In this document: in pieces, positions 43,091 to 44,861 of the stretch
Numbering within the stretch: position 1 is the first letter of the stretch
Layout of the letters: every line of letters starts with the position of its first letter
Assembly: GCA_025463565.1 (NCBI GenBank)
Contig: JAODAT010000084.1
Location: 1 to 44,861, forward strand
DNA length: 44,861 nt
Source of the DNA: Microbacteriaceae bacterium
Lineage (GTDB): Bacteria; Actinomycetota; Actinomycetes; Actinomycetales; Microbacteriaceae
Reading direction: 5' to 3'
Program-made: the position numbers and the translations under genes
Notes under the pieces: model-generated
Told to the model about the DNA's origin: nothing
Databases searched by the model: none
Seen by the model: only the letters and a program-made list of their open reading frames with translations

Positions 43091-44861
43091 TCCACCGTGA
43101 CGGACTTGGCGAGGTTGCGCGGCTGGTCGACGTCCAGGCCCTTCGCCGCGGCCAGCTCCATCGCGAAGATGTGCAGCGGCGCGACCGCGAGGATCGGCTC
43201 GAACAGGGTCGAGGCGAGCGGGATGCGGATGACGGTGTCCGTGTACGGAAGCACCGCGACATCCCCCTCCTCGGCGATCGCGAGGATACGGGCGCCGCGC
43301 GCGCGGATCTCCTGGATGTTCGACACCACCTTCGGGTGCAGCGTGTTCTCGCCGCGCGGGCTGGGCACGATCACGAAGACCGGCTGGCCAGGCTCGATGA
43401 GAGCGATCGGGCCGTGCTTGAGCTCCCCGGCGGCGAAGCCCTCCGAGTGGATGTACGCCACCTCCTTGAGCTTCAGAGCACCCTCCAGGGCGATCGGGTA
43501 CCCCGCGTGCCGGCCGAGGAAGATCACCGAACGCGTGTCGGTCATCCAGCCCGCCAGTTGCTTGATCGAGTCGCCCTGCTCGAGCACCTCCTGCAGTTGG
43601 TCGGGGAGCGCGGCGAGCTCACGGGTGAGGTCGGCGATCTCCTTCTCCCCGAGGGTTCCGCGCACGCTCGAGAGGTGCAGCGAGAACAGGTAGATCGCCA
43701 CCACCTGGGCGACGAAAGCCTTGGTCGACGCGACGGCGACCTCGGGGCCGGCGTGCGTGTAGAGCACGGCGTCGGACTCGCGCGGAATCGTCGAGCCCTG
43801 GGTGTTGCAGATGGAGAGCGTGCGGGCGCCCAGCTCCTTGGCGTACTTCACCGCCATCAGGGTGTCCATCGTCTCGCCGGACTGGCTGATCGACACAACG
43901 AGGGTGTGCTGGTCGATCACCGGGTCGCGGTAGCGGAACTCGTGCGACAGCTCGACATCCACCGGCAGCTTCGCCCACTTCTCGATGGCGTACTTGCCGA
44001 GCATCGCGGAGTATGCGGCCGTGCCGCAGCCGATCAGCACCAGGCGGTTGATGTCTTTCAAAATGTCGGGGCCGAGCGCGTCGAGCTCCGGCAGCTTCAC
44101 GGCACCGTCGGAGATACGCCCGATGAGCGTGTTCGCGATGGCCATCGGCTCCTCGCTGATCTCCTTCGCCATGAAGCTCGACCAGCCGCCCTTCTCCGCG
44201 GCGGAGGCATCCCACGCCACCTCGAACTCGCGAGTCTCCACGGCATTGCCGTCGAAGTCCGTGACAGTCACCGAGTCGGGCGTGATGGTGACAACCTCGT
44301 CCTGGCCGATCTCCATCGCACGGCGGGTGTGCTCAACGAAGGCGGCGACATCGGAGCCGAGGAAGTTCTCGCCGTCACCGAGGCCGATCACGAGGGGCGA
44401 GTTGCGGCGGGCGCCCACGACGACGCCGGGCACGTCTTTGTGCAGCACCAGCAGCGTGAACGCGCCGTGCAGTCGCTTCACGACGTTGCGAAGGGCCAGC
44501 GAGAGGTCTTTGGTCTTCTGGTACTCGAGGCCGACCAGAAGAGCCGCGACCTCGGTGTCGGTCTCGCTCGTAAACACCGTCTCGGGATGGTCGAGCAGCA
44601 GCTGCGCCTTCAGTTCGGCGAAGTTCTCGATGATCCCGTTGTGGATGAGTGCGAGCTTGCCGTCATCACCGAGGTGCGGGTGGGCGTTCTCGTCGTTCGG
44701 TCCGCCGTGGGTGGCCCAGCGCGTGTGGCCGATGCCGGTGGATCCGTTGGCCAGCTTCGCGGCATCCAGATCGTCCACCAGCACCTGGAGTTTTCCCGCG
44801 CGCTTGCGGGTGTGCAGCTCGCCATCGGGGGCGATCACGGCGATTCCCGCCGAGTCGTAGC
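43087..44861 (-). CDS. glmS: Glutamine-fructose-6-phosphate aminotransferase, 5' end outside window
   Basis: GlmS makes glucosamine-6-phosphate from fructose-6-phosphate and glutamine for cell-wall synthesis. The first visible residues are GYDSAGIAVIAPDGELHTRK, so about 30 residues including the catalytic Cys1 lie outside. The glutaminase part has GHTRWATHGGPNDENAHPH and HNGIIENFAEL; two SIS domains follow (SISQSGETMDT, SEGFAAGELKHGPIALIE) and the C-terminus is the conserved NLAKSVTVE. It leads the operon glmS-acpS-alr-tsaE-tsaB-rimI-tsaD. No riboswitch is visible in the window. Confidence 0.98.
   Translation of the reverse strand, partial: YDSAGIAVIAPDGELHTRKRAGKLQVLVDDLDAAKLANGSTGIGHTRWATHGGPNDENAHPHLGDDGKLALIHNGIIENFAELKAQLLLDHPETVFTSETDTEVAALLVGLEYQKTKDLSLALRNVVKRLHGAFTLLVLHKDVPGVVVGARRNSPLVIGLGDGENFLGSDVAAFVEHTRRAMEIGQDEVVTITPDSVTVTDFDGNAVETREFEVAWDASAAEKGGWSSFMAKEISEEPMAIANTLIGRISDGAVKLPELDALGPDILKDINRLVLIGCGTAAYSAMLGKYAIEKWAKLPVDVELSHEFRYRDPVIDQHTLVVSISQSGETMDTLMAVKYAKELGARTLSICNTQGSTIPRESDAVLYTHAGPEVAVASTKAFVAQVVAIYLFSLHLSSVRGTLGEKEIADLTRELAALPDQLQEVLEQGDSIKQLAGWMTDTRSVIFLGRHAGYPIALEGALKLKEVAYIHSEGFAAGELKHGPIALIEPGQPVFVIVPSPRGENTLHPKVVSNIQEIRARGARILAIAEEGDVAVLPYTDTVIRIPLASTLFEPILAVAPLHIFAMELAAAKGLDVDQPRNLAKSVTVE

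Overview
The window is high-GC DNA from an actinobacterium, most likely a member of Microbacteriaceae. Three things point that way: base composition and codon use, the actinobacterial neighbourhood purH-purN-perM-like membrane gene-sucD-sucC near a pcrA/uvrD1 helicase (the same neighbours as in Mycobacterium, from memory), and many starts with a TANNNT box 6-7 nt upstream and no Shine-Dalgarno, the leaderless style common in Actinomycetota. Assignment to family is inference; no rRNA or tRNA gene is visible. The window is almost entirely core chromosome. I see no phage, IS element, integrase or CRISPR array.

Layout. 1-7068 (minus): sucC-sucD, a small membrane protein, a secreted S33-type peptidase, a PerM-like DUF6350 membrane protein, purN and purH (cut by the left edge). 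7253-8671 (minus): RNB-domain ribonuclease. 8775-9548 (plus): MpaB-family oxygenase, converging on pcrA (9523-11799, minus). 11922-12923 (minus): glycerophosphodiester phosphodiesterase. 12993-14799 (plus): zinc-ribbon membrane protein, membrane protein, Bax-inhibitor-1 protein, then a strong bidirectional terminator. 15076-15537 (minus): small membrane protein. 15544-15931: gene-free but with strong secondary structure. 15932-20697 (minus): a tight series khtT-like, khtU-like antiporter, SURF1, DUF3817, guaA. 20870-23728 (minus): guaB3-glpD. 23848-24819: solitary AbiEi-like protein. 24977-26479: guaB. 26666-30780 (plus): livHMGF branched-chain amino-acid importer, converging on three tandem substrate-binding lipoproteins (31061-35029, minus) and rarD. 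36059-36352: groES under two CIRCE operators. 36470-37663 (plus): THUMP-like methyltransferase. 37664-38895: three small DUF4190-like membrane proteins. 39005-44861 (minus): overlapping operon glmS-acpS-alr-tsaE-tsaB-rimI-tsaD (glmS cut by the right edge).

How the genes work together. Purine synthesis is well represented: purN and purH make IMP, guaB and guaA convert IMP to GMP, and guaB3 encodes an IMPDH-like paralogue with no cysteine. The liv locus is a complete ABC importer with an unusual LivH carrying an exported N-terminal domain, and three binding proteins. The last operon joins cell-wall precursor supply (glmS, alr), carrier-protein activation (acpS) and t6A tRNA modification (tsaBDE).

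The most interesting non-coding signals are a structured RNA candidate between 15617 and 15821, a palindromic repeat inserted in frame in purH, guaA apparently starting at ATT, a second CIRCE operator lying on the divergent methyltransferase promoter, paired palindromic operators before sucCD, and several long inverted repeats in intergenic DNA. No obviously new multi-gene defence or metabolic system is visible.
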